DNA of 64,000 nt from Euptelea pleiosperma (lineage: Eukaryota > Streptophyta > Magnoliopsida > Ranunculales > Eupteleaceae): the NCBI GenBank assembly GCA_035048495.1, contig CM068553.1, positions 7,619,259 to 7,683,258 of the forward strand, given 5' to 3'. The position numbers and the translations under genes were made by a program. How positions within the stretch are numbered: the stretch's first letter is position 1; every line of letters begins with the position of its first letter. The notes under the pieces are model-generated. The model searched no databases. It saw nothing but the letters and a program-made list of their open reading frames with translations, and was not told the origin of the DNA. This document shows, one piece after another, positions 30,931 through 42,537 of the stretch.

Positions 30931-33900
30931 TGTAACACCCTGAACTTTCGTTCTAGGGTATTATAGGTAAATTCACCTAATAATGAAAATCTAAAACTTT
31001 TTCAAACTTCTGTTATTGTTTTTATAGTTTGATATCATGTTTGAGTATGTGTATTTAATTTGGTTTCATTCTAACAACTTTGAAAAACCTGCTATTTTTT
31101 AAACTTGCTCTTTAAGGCTAAATTCCTGTTAAAAATAATGAACCATAACTTGCAGGGAACTTTTTCTTTCTCCAGCTAACATACCAGAACTTTTATAAAA
31201 AAATTATTTTGTGGACCCGAGACAACAAAAATATTCATATTTTATCCTTATCAACTTACTTGTAAAATTTGAACATTTCTTTAGACATAAAAATTTTAAC
31301 GGGAGATTTCGAGAAAATTTGATAAAAATAGTATTTTCGTAATTTTTAAAATTTTTCTACCATTCTTATATTTTTTTAATTAATATTTAATTATATTTTA
31401 TTTATTTAATAGGAGTGTGGAACCCACGAATCTATTTTCGGGTCATTCCGATGTCATCTTGACACTTTTCGAAGCTTTGAATTTTTTTTTTATTTTTGCG
31501 TATTTAGACTATGTTATGTAATTTATGTGTGTATGACATGTGTCAATACCTTATTGTATGAACTTTTAAAATTATATAATATAGTTTAATTTATTTAATT
31601 AATGATTATTTGTGTTATTATTGTTGGGTAGGTCCGTATGGCCAATTTAGATGTCTTTTGGGCTTAATAATATTCTTAAATGAAGCCTAGTTGTCATATG
31701 GGCCTTGGTCTATTTCTAACCCATTAGTAATGTAAAATATAAGTTTTTGAGAGTTGAAAAAGTCATCCCTTTAATAGTTACGAATTTCGCTAAAACAGAA
31801 ACCATAATCATTCCCTAAACTTATTTATAAAAATCCTAAAACTTTGAAAGTTTTCACAAACCCAAATTCTATTAAAGAATAGAGAAATCTCAATTAAACT
31901 TTCATCCGGGCACCGATCGCACTCGAGTAAGTAAGGAGAATTGACGGGGACTCCGAATATATGAACATACTCCGAGAAGAAGACGATCCGATGACTTTTA
32001 AATTTTAAAAAAATTTAATTTTTATTAAAGTTAAAGAAATCTTAAGGTAAGTGTATTTAATCCATCATATGCTTGTCTTCTTCAAGTTATTACTTTTCTT
32101 TCATTATATAATGGTAGATCTTCATTATAAATTCATTTAGGCATGATTTAGTATATTTTTCTTGAGTTGATCATTGTTTGGTGCCACCATAATAGGTTTG
32201 GCCATGTCTTATTTGGCACCCATAATATATAGCCATGTTCTTTATAATTTTTATAGTATTTTTAAGACTTAAATATTTTTTTAATTATTTTTTCTACAAC
32301 CCTCTACGAATCTATTTTTCAAAATAGTTGAGTTTGTATTTTTATGATTTTTTTAATATGTTATCCTTTTCTTCACAACCCAGAATTTCAGATTCTGTAC
32401 AGTCTATTTAATTAAAGATTTTGATCTATATTTTAAATATGAATATTTTATAATTAATTTTCATAGATACTTATATAAATCTATTTTCTAAATCCGCCAA
32501 GTTTGTATTTTTTAAATTTTTATTTATTAAGTGATGAGTTTTCAAAGATACTATATTTTTCTATAAAACTCAGAATTCCAGATTCTCTACGGTCTAGTTT
32601 ATTAAAGATTTCAATCTATATTTTGAATCAAAATATTTCTATAATTATTTTTCATAGATACCCTATGAATCTAATTTTCAAATTAGTTGAGTTTGTATTT
32701 TTCTGATATTTATTTATTTAGTTATAATTTTTACAATGTGCTAGACTTTTTTTCAAGACTGAATATTTCAGATTCTGTACGGACCAGTTGATTAAGGATT
32801 TACACATATATTTTGAAACTAAATATTTTTCTATTTATTTTTTCTATAAAGTTATGTGAATCTATTTTTCAGATCCGTTGATTTTATATTTTAGGATATG
32901 TATTTATTTAATTATAATTTTTTTTAATGTACTGACATTTTCTGTAAAATTCAGAATTTCAGATTCTGGGTATTCTACTTCTTTAAGAATTTTGACTTCA
33001 ATTTTAGAAATAAATATTTTTGAATTTATTTTTCATAGAAACCTTAGTGAATATAGTATTCAAATTCATTGAGTTTGTATTTTCTAATTTATATTTATTT
33101 AGTTATGATTTTTACAATGAAACACGTTTTCTGTAAAAAAAATATATATATATATATATATATTTCTTTAATTTTGGACTATTAATAGTCTTGGAAACCC
33201 TTAGTGGTTCGTTCATGATTATTGACTATTAAGGTTTTAGTCTTGTTGTTTGACTTAGACTTGTATGCATGGGGATCTCATCCATGTGTCTTGGATCTCT
33301 CATAGGGTTCGGCCAGGTGCCTTGGATCCCTCTTTAGGGTTCGACCTTATGTCATGAATCCCTCATAGGGTTCGGCCATGGTGTATTGGATTGTCTTGTT
33401 ATTTTCACTTATATTTTTCATCCGTGTTGATCGTGACCTTCGGTGATTGTAACATGTTATTCATGGTTAACCCTAATTCGTTCTCATATTATTACTCTTG
33501 ATGATAATGCGTTTATTTTATATTCTTCTTTAAATATTAAATACATGTATGCTTATGCCATGTAACTCTAGTACTATCTTGTTGTCATTCCATGATCATC
33601 ACGTCATTTCATATAAAGGGTGCATAAGGGAACGGGGTTGAAGTATATTATATATGTTTATTTGGTTTTATCAATTAATCAGGGTTCGGTACCTTAGGGT
33701 GAAAGGCCCCAGACGTTATTATATCCCACAGATGGGTCTATGAGATCGCTCCCAGTGCGGGAAGGAGATGGAGACCCTATGTGGTTATGGGTACTAGTCG
33801 CATTTGCATCTCGTACTCACTTGCATTGACCCTCATATTCATGCCATCGTTATTATATAATTGAGATGCATACATTGGTTAAAAACTTGTATAGTATTAC

Positions 33901-34319
33901 ATCATACCATGCACGCTGTTGTATTACTGAGCCAGGTACGTGAGATGATTTTGAGGCGAAAGACTCCGGTGCATTAGAGGAGATCGACGAGGATTTGGAA
34001 GTCGATCCCACACTTTAGAAGACTTTATTTCGATTGTTCTAAAACATTACTTATTTATTTTCACGGACATGTAGTCCTTTGATTGATAGCATGTTCTCAT
34101 CTTCTTTTCCCCATATTTAGTTGATTGATTGAATTATTTGAATTATGAATTATTTTAATTATTTATTTTCTACATCTAGTGGGTTTTCGAATTAACCTCA
34201 GTAGTCTAATTGACCTAATTGGACCACTAAGGACATTCATGGATCACTTCTGAGTTTGGGTACGGGTCGATTCACGAATTTTTGGGTCGTATCTGGGTAT
34301 TCGAATTCGGAGCGTGTCA
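30931..34319. mobile_element. Probable solo LTR, about 3.4 kb
   Basis: Starts TGTAACACCCTGAAC and ends GGAGCGTGTCA, so it has TG...CA termini. The TGTAACACC/GTGTCA pair is a common plant LTR end type. Flanking pentamers are CCAAT (30926-30930) and CCAAG (34320-34324), 4/5. There is no ORF for gag or pol, no second LTR and no primer-binding site, so it is best read as a solo LTR. The interior contains a 190-bp tandem repeat and, near 33280-33380, several TAGGGTTCGGCC-like words. The element could instead be a non-autonomous unit with lost internal parts. Confidence 0.6.
32290..33130. repeat. 190-bp tandem repeat, about 4.4 copies, inside the LTR
   Basis: The marker GATTCTGTAC-like word recurs at 32391, 32581, 32771 and 32962 (spacing 190, 190, 191). 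Each is followed by a TTAAAGATTT, then TTTTCATAGATA and TTGAGTTTGTATTTT word in the same order. Copies are AT-rich and diverged from each other. A trailing (TA)n run lies at 33145-33163. Confidence 0.85.
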
Positions 34320-34540
34320 CCAAGTTCATAAGTTTTTAATATATAAAACATTTTTTTTAAAAAATAAATAAACAAAGGGGATGTGTTCTAAAACACTAGT
34401 CCAGAGTCTATACTTTTATTTAATAGTGTGATCAATGTTAATAGTGTGCCACGTCGCTTATATGGTGGTCGGTCAGCAAAGTTGTACTCAACTTTTCTGG
34501 GGGGATGAGGACGCGTGAAGCCCAGCTTGAAAAAATCAAG
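34320..34540. other. Intergenic DNA with half MITE
   Basis: Contains a single GTGCCACGTCGCTTATATGG family B arm end near 34447. Nothing else recognised. Confidence 0.35.
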
Positions 34541-34661
34541 TATACAAACAGTTACATTGTTTTAGTGTGAAGTGTGGCCAAAAGGTAACACATAATAACA
34601 ACTCCCTATGTGTTGCTTTTTGCTCGTAGTTACATACTTCAAAGTATGTAACCGTTTGCAT
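34541..34661. repeat. Fold-back element of about 120 bp
   Basis: TATACAAACAGTTACAT (34541-34557) is the near complement of ATGTAACCGTTTGCATA (34645-34661), 15/17. Inside, AACACATA pairs with TATGTGTT, and GTTACATACTT plus AAGTATGTAAC (34629-34652) form a nearly spacerless 11-bp hairpin. It could be a small MITE or a hairpin transcript locus. Confidence 0.65.
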
Positions 34662-35604
34662 AGTAGATTCATTCTCCTATCATGCCTTCCAAGTTTCTCT
34701 CTCTCTCCTCTCTCTCTCTCTAACATCTACACATTGTTCTATTGTCCAACCATGGACAATATTTTCTATTGACAACTATTACTAACATATCTTTGATGAT
34801 ATATTACTCACACTTATCCATCCAACTCATCAACTCTCTTATTTTTCTATTTTACTCACATATTTTTTGTTTATTTTTCACACTTAAATTTTTTATAACT
34901 GTTAACTTTTTAGATTACCAAACTTTTTTCTAACAAATTATAAAATTCCTTAAGATAAGACATATGTTGAAAAAACTTCCTTTTACTATTTTATCCTCAA
35001 GTGACCAAACTACCATAATTTTTTATCCCAAATTATTACAAATCCTTACCTCAAAGAGAGAAATTTATCCCTTCAAGCCATTTTTTTAGGCCTAGAAAGT
35101 ACTCTTACAAAATAGTTTCCTTATTAACCTCCTAAAATCTCTTAGAAATCCTTAAAAATAACCCTCTAAAGAGAAAAACTATTATTAAAATCAACTCATA
35201 AAAATAACTTCAATCGAATTGCTTAGAAATCACTAATCAAGATATTTTTTATTTAACGGTCCACCAAGGGACTGGTCAAACTTCCATACAGTCAGCGTCC
35301 ACTAACGATTTCACTTTCACTAGTCTACTGAGCATGTGCACTAGTTATGGTGCTCTTGAAGCAGCAGAAATTTAGAAGCAGCAATCATACACCAATGCTG
35401 TTATGCCAGGTACGTACATCTAAGTGTAGGGGCAATGATATTACCCCAACTTAACCCTGGTGTACATGGCGCAATATGATCACTGCTTCTAAACTTTCGC
35501 GGGCAGCTTCCAAAATCTTCTCCACCCAACATGATCTAGCGGAGGAATCTATAAAGTTAACCTCCTTAAAGAAATGGAGAAACAGAAGCTCAGCCGATCG
35601 AACA
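34662..35604. other. AT-rich intergenic DNA
   Basis: A CTCTCT run at 34697-34722 and a half family B arm at about 35235-35310 (GGTCCACCAAGGGACTGG) are the only recognisable items. The frame at 34742-34933 is low-complexity. Confidence 0.35.
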
Positions 35605-35760
35605 CCATCGATCACTTTCCTTGGAATCTTCTCGTCATGTCATCATACAGATGTTGTAGAGCAGGGTCGTCGTCACTGCTTCAATTCAATGCTTCAACAT
35701 GGGGTGGAACCTAAAATATACCATTACTCATGCATTATGGATATTCTAGGCGCCAAGCAG
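35605..35760 (+). pseudogene. Pentatricopeptide-repeat (PPR) protein relic
   Basis: About 46 codons read ITFLGIFSSCHHTDVVEQGR, then HCFNSMLQHGVEPKIYHYSC and IMDILG. This matches the last PPR and E-motif start of PLS-type plant PPR proteins (usually ITFLGVLSACSH...G..PKIEHY.CMVDLLG). Flanking frames do not continue the family. A 20-bp direct repeat (CTCATGCATTATGGATATTC at 35727 and 35766) follows, where the match ends. Non-functional fragment. Confidence 0.7.
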
Positions 35761-36013
35761 TGTTGCTCATGCATTATGGATATTCAACATGTGATGTTCT
35801 TTTCCTGATTCATTATTTCCAAATGTCTTCCAGCGGACATTACACTGGTCTCTAGCAGCTTCGACCATGATGTCACCATTCTCCAAAAAAGATTTAAGTC
35901 GTGTAATTAATATAAAGTGGTATGGTATTGTGAAACAAATTAAGTAGTAAGGGTTGTAATGTAACAAGGTATATATAACAAGGAAATTTAAAGGAATTTA
36001 AGAGTGTGCTTAC

Positions 36014-36126
36014 AGCTACTAGTTCCACATCATCAAGAGCAGCTTCAGCTTGGTCTATGTCAAGAACTTCTTGCTCCATGTCAACTTCGATGTTCATGTA
36101 TGCGGCTGGGTCCATATCAGGTTCTT
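36014..36126 (-). other. Candidate orphan exon, acidic
   Basis: On the minus strand an acceptor (ATTACAG) at 36127 and a donor (GCT|GTAAGC) at 36013 enclose an open stretch reading EPDMDPAAYMNIEVDMEQEV and LDIDQAEAALDDVELVAV. It is rich in Asp/Glu and free of stops. I do not recognise the family. It could be one exon of a degraded gene or of a transposon. A second open stretch on the same strand (about 35780-35890, AARDQCNVRWKTFG) might belong with it. Confidence 0.3.
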
Positions 36127-36179
36127 CTGTAATAAATAAATATTTTTATTGTAAAAAAACTCTGTTCTAGATCTTAGTA

Positions 36180-36220
<41 letters not shown>

Positions 36221-36221
<1 letters not shown>

Positions 36222-37152
36222 GGAAAATTGCAGAAAAGAAAATAAACTTTAATCTATTTACAAAAAAGAATACAACTTTTCGCAAATCCCAAAAAAGAAA
36301 ACGAAACGCATTTTCAAATGGCGTTTCGTCTGCTGTCAGTCGAATCAGTCGCTGACTGACTAACGAATGACTGATGGCTGACACGTCTGACAAACGCCCT
36401 TTTAAAGGGCATTTATTCCTGAGAAATGGTTTTTTAAAAAACGTTTTCATGAAAAAAAATGCCCTTTCAAATGGCGTCTGCAAGGCGACGACTTAAATTC
36501 CGCCTAAGTCACTTTCATCTATTCTCCCGCCTCTCCTCTCTCGCTGTGTTCTCCTCCAGCGAACTCTCCCCTCTCTCTCTCCGGCAGTCTCCTCGCGACC
36601 TCCTTACTCCGATCGAAGCAGCCTCCTACGCTTTAAAACTCAAGTATGTATTTATTTTTTTATTTTTTTTTAGTTTTTTTTATTTTTGGTGGGGCTTGGG
36701 GGACCCCCATTTTGGCCTACACAGTAAAAATCGATGGCCCATAATTCCTCAACTTCTAAACCAGTCTACGAATATCATAATGATCTGAATTTTTGTGAGG
36801 ATGATCTCCTCACCGTAGAGATCATCCTCACCAAAAATCAGCCATTGATTCATCTTCTGGGTACGCCAAAATGGGCGTAAAAATTGGGGTTCCCTATTCA
36901 TCAAAAAACGCCCTTTAAAATAACGTCTGTCAGTTGTCAGAGGTCTGACAGACGTTTTTTAAAAAGGCGTCTATTACTGAAAAACGCCCTTTAAAATGGC
37001 ATTTTTTACTGACAAACGCCCTTTTAAATGGCGTTTTTTGATAAACATATGCCACGTAATGAAACGTTTCATTTTCTTTTTTGGGATTTGCGAAAAGTTG
37101 TATTCTTTTTTGTAAATAGATTAAAGTTTGTTTTCTTTTTAGAAATTTTCCG
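36221..37152. mobile_element. Mutator-like element with 88-bp TIRs, possible Pack-MULE
   Basis: The terminal inverted repeats are 36221-36308 and 37065-37152 (CGGAAAATT...; about 88 bp each, few mismatches). Six copies of a palindromic motif close to ACGCCCTTTTAAATGGCGT lie subterminally (about 36307, 36393, 36458, 36906, 36982 and 37015). It is bounded by a 38-bp A run on the left and a 9-bp A run on the right, so a 9-bp TSD of A is possible but uninformative. The interior includes a family A MITE fragment (about 36695-36900) and a leader-like segment from 36471: MASARRRLKFRLSHFHLFSR, then a good donor (CTCAA|GTATGT) at about 36643. That looks like the 5' end of a captured gene. Confidence 0.75.
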
Positions 37153-37194
37153 AAAAAAAAATGGTTGAATTCCAGAGCTAAAACCAAGCCTTAC

Positions 37195-37460
37195 AAATTA
37201 TTAAAATCTAATGGCTAGAGATTACCAATCATGGTGATTTTTGGTGTGTATATTCACCAAGGGGTGGGCTAAGTCAGTGGGCCCAGATTGCAGCAGTGAG
37301 TAACAAAAAGGTGCTGAATTAAGCTAGCTACAACTTGTTAGACATCACTAATCAGGCTAGTTTTTGGTCTGTGGATCCTCATAGGGAGGGGCCAAACATC
37401 CATACGGTCAGTACGTGGTCTCTAATAGAGTGTGACACGTGGCCCATCATCCAAGTTGAT
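37195..37460. mobile_element. Half copies of families C and B
   Basis: 37195-37310 carries the right arm of family C (GGTGATTTTTGGTGTGTATA, GTGGGCCCAGATTGCAGCAG). 37320-37460 carries the right arm of family B (CATCCATACGGTCAGTACG, CACGTG at 37436-37441). Left arms are missing. Confidence 0.55.
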
Positions 37461-38303
37461 GACCAATTTCCGTAATCACTGATTTACTCAAATAATAATT
37501 GGCGACCGAGGAAGATAATTAAAAAGTTGATGACCTTTAATTGCCCATTCCTCTAAGGGGTAATTCCGTCAATTAAAAATGTCATCAGGTGTGTTATTGA
37601 CATTGTTGATCGACTGTCATGAGCTTGCCACTTTGCCCACCTTCGAACAAAATTCTGACTCCGCTACTGTCTACAGGTGTAAGATGGGCAAATAAGCCAC
37701 GTGGCAAACTCTTAGAGGACGCTGACCGTGGCTCCTACTTTGGGCTGTGATCGGCTTCTCGCCCACAATGGGGTGTGAGCGAAGGTTTACTCATGGACCC
37801 ACCATCGAATTCTCGTAATTCAGTCTTCTCCCTATAATTATCCGGAGTGTTTTCTGAACGAACATTAACAATGATCCAATGTAATCCATGAACCACCTGA
37901 TTTTGAAGTCAAGCCTATATCAACCCTTGACTAGGTGGGCCAACTGTTTTAATTCTTGACCCTCCCCTCCCTTTCCCTCCCCTCCCCTCTCTCTCTTTCT
38001 CTTAAAACCCACCGCTTTGCGAACAAGAACCCAGGAACAAGAGTCTTGACTCTTGAGGCTTCTCTCTCTCTCTCTCTCTAAAAAGTTTCTCAGAGAAGGT
38101 TTTCAAATCTCTGAGATACCTTTCGTCTTCGAATGATCAATCGCTTTAACTCCCTTTTCCAACATGCAGCAGAAGCAGCTTCGTACACCTTCAAAGAAGA
38201 ATATCTGATCTTCGCTTAATCCCGATCAAAGTCTCTCTTTCCTTATAGGATTTGGTTGAATTTTGGGTCGATCGGACGGTCGGAAAAAAAAAAAAAAGGA
38301 GAG
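37461..38303 (+). promoter_or_regulatory. Promoter and 5' UTR of the transporter gene
   Basis: A further G-box (37698-37703) stands in a partial family B arm. From about 37960 the sequence is C/T-rich with CTCTCTCTCT runs (37987-38002, 38063-38080) typical of plant leaders, and no obvious TATA box. The start codon at 38304 follows a run of 14 A and a GGAGAG segment. No upstream gene is seen. Confidence 0.4.
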
Positions 38304-41300
38304 ATGAAGAATGAAGAGCAAGCTCGGTCTCTGTTCGGGATTTCTCTGTCTGATAGACCTAAATGGAAACAATTTCTCATCTGCTCTTCTGGGTTCTTCT
38401 TCGGTTATCTCGTTAACGGCATCTGCGAGGTCTGTTTTCAAACTTCAAACTCTTTAATTTCATTATTTTCCTCCTTTCTGAAAAACGGTTCGTCTCTGAA
38501 ACGCACTTTTACGACATTTCTCTTCTTCTTCTTCTTCTTCTTCTTCTTCTTCTTCTTCTTCTTCTTCTTTAATGATGTTTTTTCTTCTGTTAATGCTTCT
38601 CGGTTTGGTTTTCATCTAAGTATATATCGAATGCTTTTGTTCTTTAATCTCTACAAAAATCGCGTTTTTTGTCCTTTCGTTTACTGGTTTTGCCCTGTTT
38701 TTAAGTTCTTGAATCTTGCTTCTTCTTTTTTTACTTCTTAGGGTTTCTCAATTTGTTTTTCCTTGCTAAATTCTTATTTCTTTCCAAATTTCCTTTCTAT
38801 TATTCTGTGTCGGATTTATCCCTTTTTTTACGGGGGGATGAGGAATCTCCCCTAAATCAGTTTGTGGAAACGATTGACAGAGCTAACATGAGACTCTTAT
38901 AGATTTTTCTGTTTTTTGTTGTTTTGTTCTTCTATCGTTCAATGTTCGAAATCGTGTTAATTTTGGGTATTTAATCAAGTATTTACCATTAAAAGTGTAT
39001 TTCGTGCACTGTTCTATTGTTCTTGGACGCAATTTTTAAGCTTTTTACAAGAAAAATCATCAAGTTAAGATTTTGCAGTAAAAATGTTTAATAAAGCTTA
39101 GAATCCCCATTTAACGCATCATCTCTTCGAATTCATGAATTCGAAACAACCATTTCGATCTCGAAATGATCATTACCCTCTCTAACTGATTTCTAATTTT
39201 TTGCCCTTTGTGTTCAGGAATACGTGTATAATCGTCTCCAATTCAGGTTGGTCCATCTTCTCCGCATCCCAAATTTTCATCTTCTGTGCTGTGTTTTCTT
39301 TGGGTTTGATTTCTTGATTGAATTGGGTGCTTCTGTTGTTCTTCCAGCTATGGTTGGTACTTCACCTTTGTCCAGGGATTCGTCTATTTGATACTCATTT
39401 ACTTCCAAGGCTTCACCACCAAGCAAATGGTGAACCCATGGAAGACTTATGTGAAGCTCTCTGCCGTTCTTATGGGTTCCCATGGACTCACTAAAGGGTC
39501 TTTGGCTTTCCTTAACTACCCGGCACAGCTCATGTTCAAATCCACAAAGGTAAGCAGTAATAAACAAATCTCCATGATCTGTTTTACTAACCTTGTTGAA
39601 GCTGAAATCTGATTGATCCATGAATTTATGAATTACCCATCACCTTTAGGTGCAATCAATACTTTTCAAAGATCTTCGTTATGAATTTGAGTAGTTTTTC
39701 TTAGATGAATTGTCATTTTGAGAAGTTCTTCAAACTACAAACTACCCACTTGGGATTTTAGTGATTTTAGTCCAAATTGGCTTGTTTTTCTTCTGATTTT
39801 TCTTAGATGAATTATCATTTTGAGACATTCTTGAAACTACCCAATTGTGATTTTAGTCCGAATTGGCTTGTTTTTCTTATGATTGTTCTTAGATGGATCA
39901 TCATTTTGAGAAGTTCTTGAAACTACCCAGTTGGCATTTTAGTGATTCTGGTCCAAATTTTCTTTTCCTGATTTTTCTTAGATGAATTATCATTTTGAGA
40001 AGTTTTTTAAACTACCCTGTTGGGATTTTAGTGATTTCAGTCCAAGTCTGCTTGTTTTTCTTCTGATTTATGAGTTTTACTATTTGGGTAATCCAGGTCT
40101 TGCCAGTAATGGTCATGGGAGCCTTCATTCCGGGTCTGAGACGGAAATACCCGCTCCATGAATACATTTCAGCTCTCTTCCTTGTTATAGGACTGATCCT
40201 TTTCACCTTGGCGGACGCAAACACGTCTCCTAACTTCAGCGTGATTGGCGTGGTAATGGTAATGGGTGCTCTGGTCATGGATTCCTTTCTGGGTAATTTC
40301 CAAGAAGCAATCTTTACCATGAATCCCGAAACAACACAGGTGATCTTCGTTTCCAGTTTCCACTTTCCACCGATACCTTTAAGTGGGTGTTTCAAACAAA
40401 CGTGAAAAGGAGTGATGGAAAACGTGAATTCTTACTCAATTTTTAATTCTACACAGATGGAGATGTTGTTCTGTTCAACTGTTGTTGGGCTGCCTTTCTT
40501 GATTCCGCCCATGCTTTTGACGGGGGAGCTCTTCAAGGCCTGGTCCTCGTGCTCTCAGGTCTAATTCAGACTTTTCTTACATTTCTTTTCCTCGCCGCTT
40601 ATTTCTTAAAAATCGCAGATCTGTTTAGTGACCTGTTTGGGATTCGTAGGTAATTAATGAAAAAGGTTTTTGTTGTACTTTAGATTCTTAGAAAGTTAGG
40701 ATGCGTACCGTGCGTACTACGCATCCCAAAGAAGCTCATGGGAGAAATCAACGTTTAGTTGGTTGACCTTCACTTCATTTAATTTCCCATGTAAGGGCAA
40801 TTCGGTAAATCTCTACTTGAAACTTGTGTAGTGTGGTTATTGCTAGATAGTCCCGAGCCCCAAGCATGACCTGAACACCAATGGCGCACATTAGAAGGAA
40901 CCAATCAAATCCAAATTTGAAATAAAAATAATAATTATTTTATTTTTATTTTCGTATATTTGTATTTTTATGTTTTATTTGTGTTAATGCAGCATCCTTA
41001 CGTATATGGGGTACTAGTGTTCGAAGCTATGGCGACGTTCGTCGGCCAAGTCTCCGTTTTGTCCCTCATTGCCATATTTGGTGCCGCCACCACTGCCATG
41101 GTATGTATCTCTCATCGCTTATTGATTGCGTGTCATCGTAATTGTATATAAGGATTTTAATTTTATTGAGTGGGTATCAACCCCTAGTTTTATTTTATTT
41201 TATTTTAAATTTGTTATCGGTAGGTAAGCAAACTAGGATTTTGTCTTAGATATATTAATTGTTATTGAATTATAATACACAGGTGACGACGGCAAGAAAG

Positions 41301-41525
41301 GCGGTAACCTTACTGCTATCGTACCTGATATTCACAAAGCCATTAACGGAACAGCACGGAACGGGGCTTCTGCTTATAGCCATGGGGATCATATTGAAGT
41401 TGTTGCCAGATAACAACTACAAGAAGAAAACCCCAAAAGGAACCTCCATCAAGAACGCAACAAAGTCTTCTTTTAAAGAAGAGAATACCCATATTGAAAA
41501 TGATGAAACCAGGCCCTTAGTCTGA
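38304..41525 (+). CDS. UTR2: UDP-galactose/UDP-glucose transporter of the UTR2/UTR4 type (SLC35B-like), seven exons
   Basis: Exons 38304-38429, 39218-39246, 39348-39549, 40097-40339, 40457-40558, 40993-41100 and 41283-41525 join to 350 codons plus stop, all with GT...AG introns and continuous frame. The protein starts [20 protein letters not shown] and has about ten hydrophobic segments. Segments that identify the family include [35 protein letters not shown] and [14 protein letters not shown]; later ones are [37 protein letters not shown] and [20 protein letters not shown]. The C-terminus is hydrophilic. Family members sit in Golgi or ER membranes and exchange nucleotide sugars or, in the animal SLC35B2/B3 branch, PAPS; substrate cannot be read from sequence. 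UTR2 and UTR4 are not distinguishable here. Intron 1 contains a long CTT microsatellite. No disabling change seen. Confidence 0.92.
38518..38569. repeat. (TTC)n microsatellite in intron 1
   Basis: About 17 uninterrupted TTC units. Located 90 bp after the exon 1 donor; likely length-polymorphic. Confidence 0.95.
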
Positions 41526-42186
41526 CAATGTGAACAATTTTTTTTCCTGTAATTTGTGAGTAAAAAAAGGAGAGAAAAAGAAAAGTTTGGTGTTGGGGTT
41601 GCTTATGAGGTCGCACGTTCGAGTTTGCAAGAAGGCTCGTGGCTGAGACCAAAAGGTGTTGATGTTGGAAAGGTTGAAATGCAAGTTTCCTCTCAAAGAA
41701 AAAAAGTTGAATACAGAAAGTTCTCTGGAATTTGTAGCTTTTTTTGGTTAGGTTTTGGGGTTCATTTTTTCTATCTTACTTCACTTTGTCAATGCCAGCT
41801 ATTTAAACCTTTTTTTAAGTTAAGACGACCCAAAATACAAACGAGTTCACATTGGATCAAGTTTGATCCAGAACCAACCCAATGGTAGGCACACCGCACA
41901 CTCAATCCGATCCCAATAAGCTACCGACTTCATTAGATTGGGGTGACGCGTTGAATTCGATTTAAAGAAATCAATGCCTACAAAGCTTTCTACTCGCGGT
42001 GATTGATGATAGAAAGTGACTTTATAACCTTGACTCCACCTTCGTGGAACGGGAGTGGCCTTAGCAGGAAGGGACAAGCTCGCTCCAACCAAGCAGGAGT
42101 GGTGTCAAATAACAATTGGGCAAGGTTTGATCAGCTTATATTTTTATTTATATAATATGTTTTATTAAGTGTGTGTCTATATTTTG
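41526..42186 (+). other. 3' flank of the transporter gene
   Basis: Probable 3' UTR to about 41800. Its T-rich segments do not include a canonical AATAAA near the stop. GAGGTCGCACGTTCGAGTTTG near 41607 resembles a tRNA box B but has no tRNA or SINE around it. The rest is unassigned. Confidence 0.35.
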
Positions 42187-42510
42187 AAAGGCTCTGGGGG
42201 CTCCGAAGATCCCCATTTTTCATACCTGTCTTGGGAGCAGTGTTCTCGGCCGTGGATTTCACGTATCCAACCGTGGTTGAACTGGCAAAATAGTGAAAAA
42301 ATTAATGCCAGCTCAGTGCTCTCAATCACAGTTGGATTCTCGGAATCCACGGCCAAGAACACGACTCTCGAGACCATGGAAAAATAAGTGATTGAACTGG
42401 GAAAAAGTGGAAAAAAAAAAAAAAATGGATGCCAGCTCAGTGCCATCAACCACCATTGGATTCTCGGAAGCCACGGCGAGAACAAGACTCCCGAGACCAT
42501 GGGAAAATAA
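42187..42510. mobile_element. Family F MITE (related to family A)
   Basis: Contains inverted words CTCGGCCGTGGATTTCACG and GGAATCCACGGCCAAGAAC, then a second right arm (GGAAGCCACGGCGAGAAC), each followed by ACTC(T/C)CGAGACCATGG. A left end GGGGGCTCCGAAGATCCCC recalls the GGGTCRGGCTC...CCC ends of family A. Its right half is duplicated. Confidence 0.6.
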
Positions 42511-42537
42511 GTGATAAGGGAGAAATAATTTTGCTAT

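Noticed and set aside
36183..36220. Poly(A) run as the tail of a retroelement or processed gene
   Set aside because: No TSD or reverse-transcribed gene next to it; the run abuts a Mutator-like TIR and may be expanded simple sequence. Assembly slippage is also possible.
39277..39621. Minus-strand frame opposite transporter exon 3
   Set aside because: Shadow of the plus-strand exon; codon pattern and splice sites belong to the plus strand.
41600..41640. tRNA or SINE box B-like sequence in the transporter 3' flank
   Set aside because: ACGTTCGAGTTTG alone, no cloverleaf arms, no box A at the right distance.
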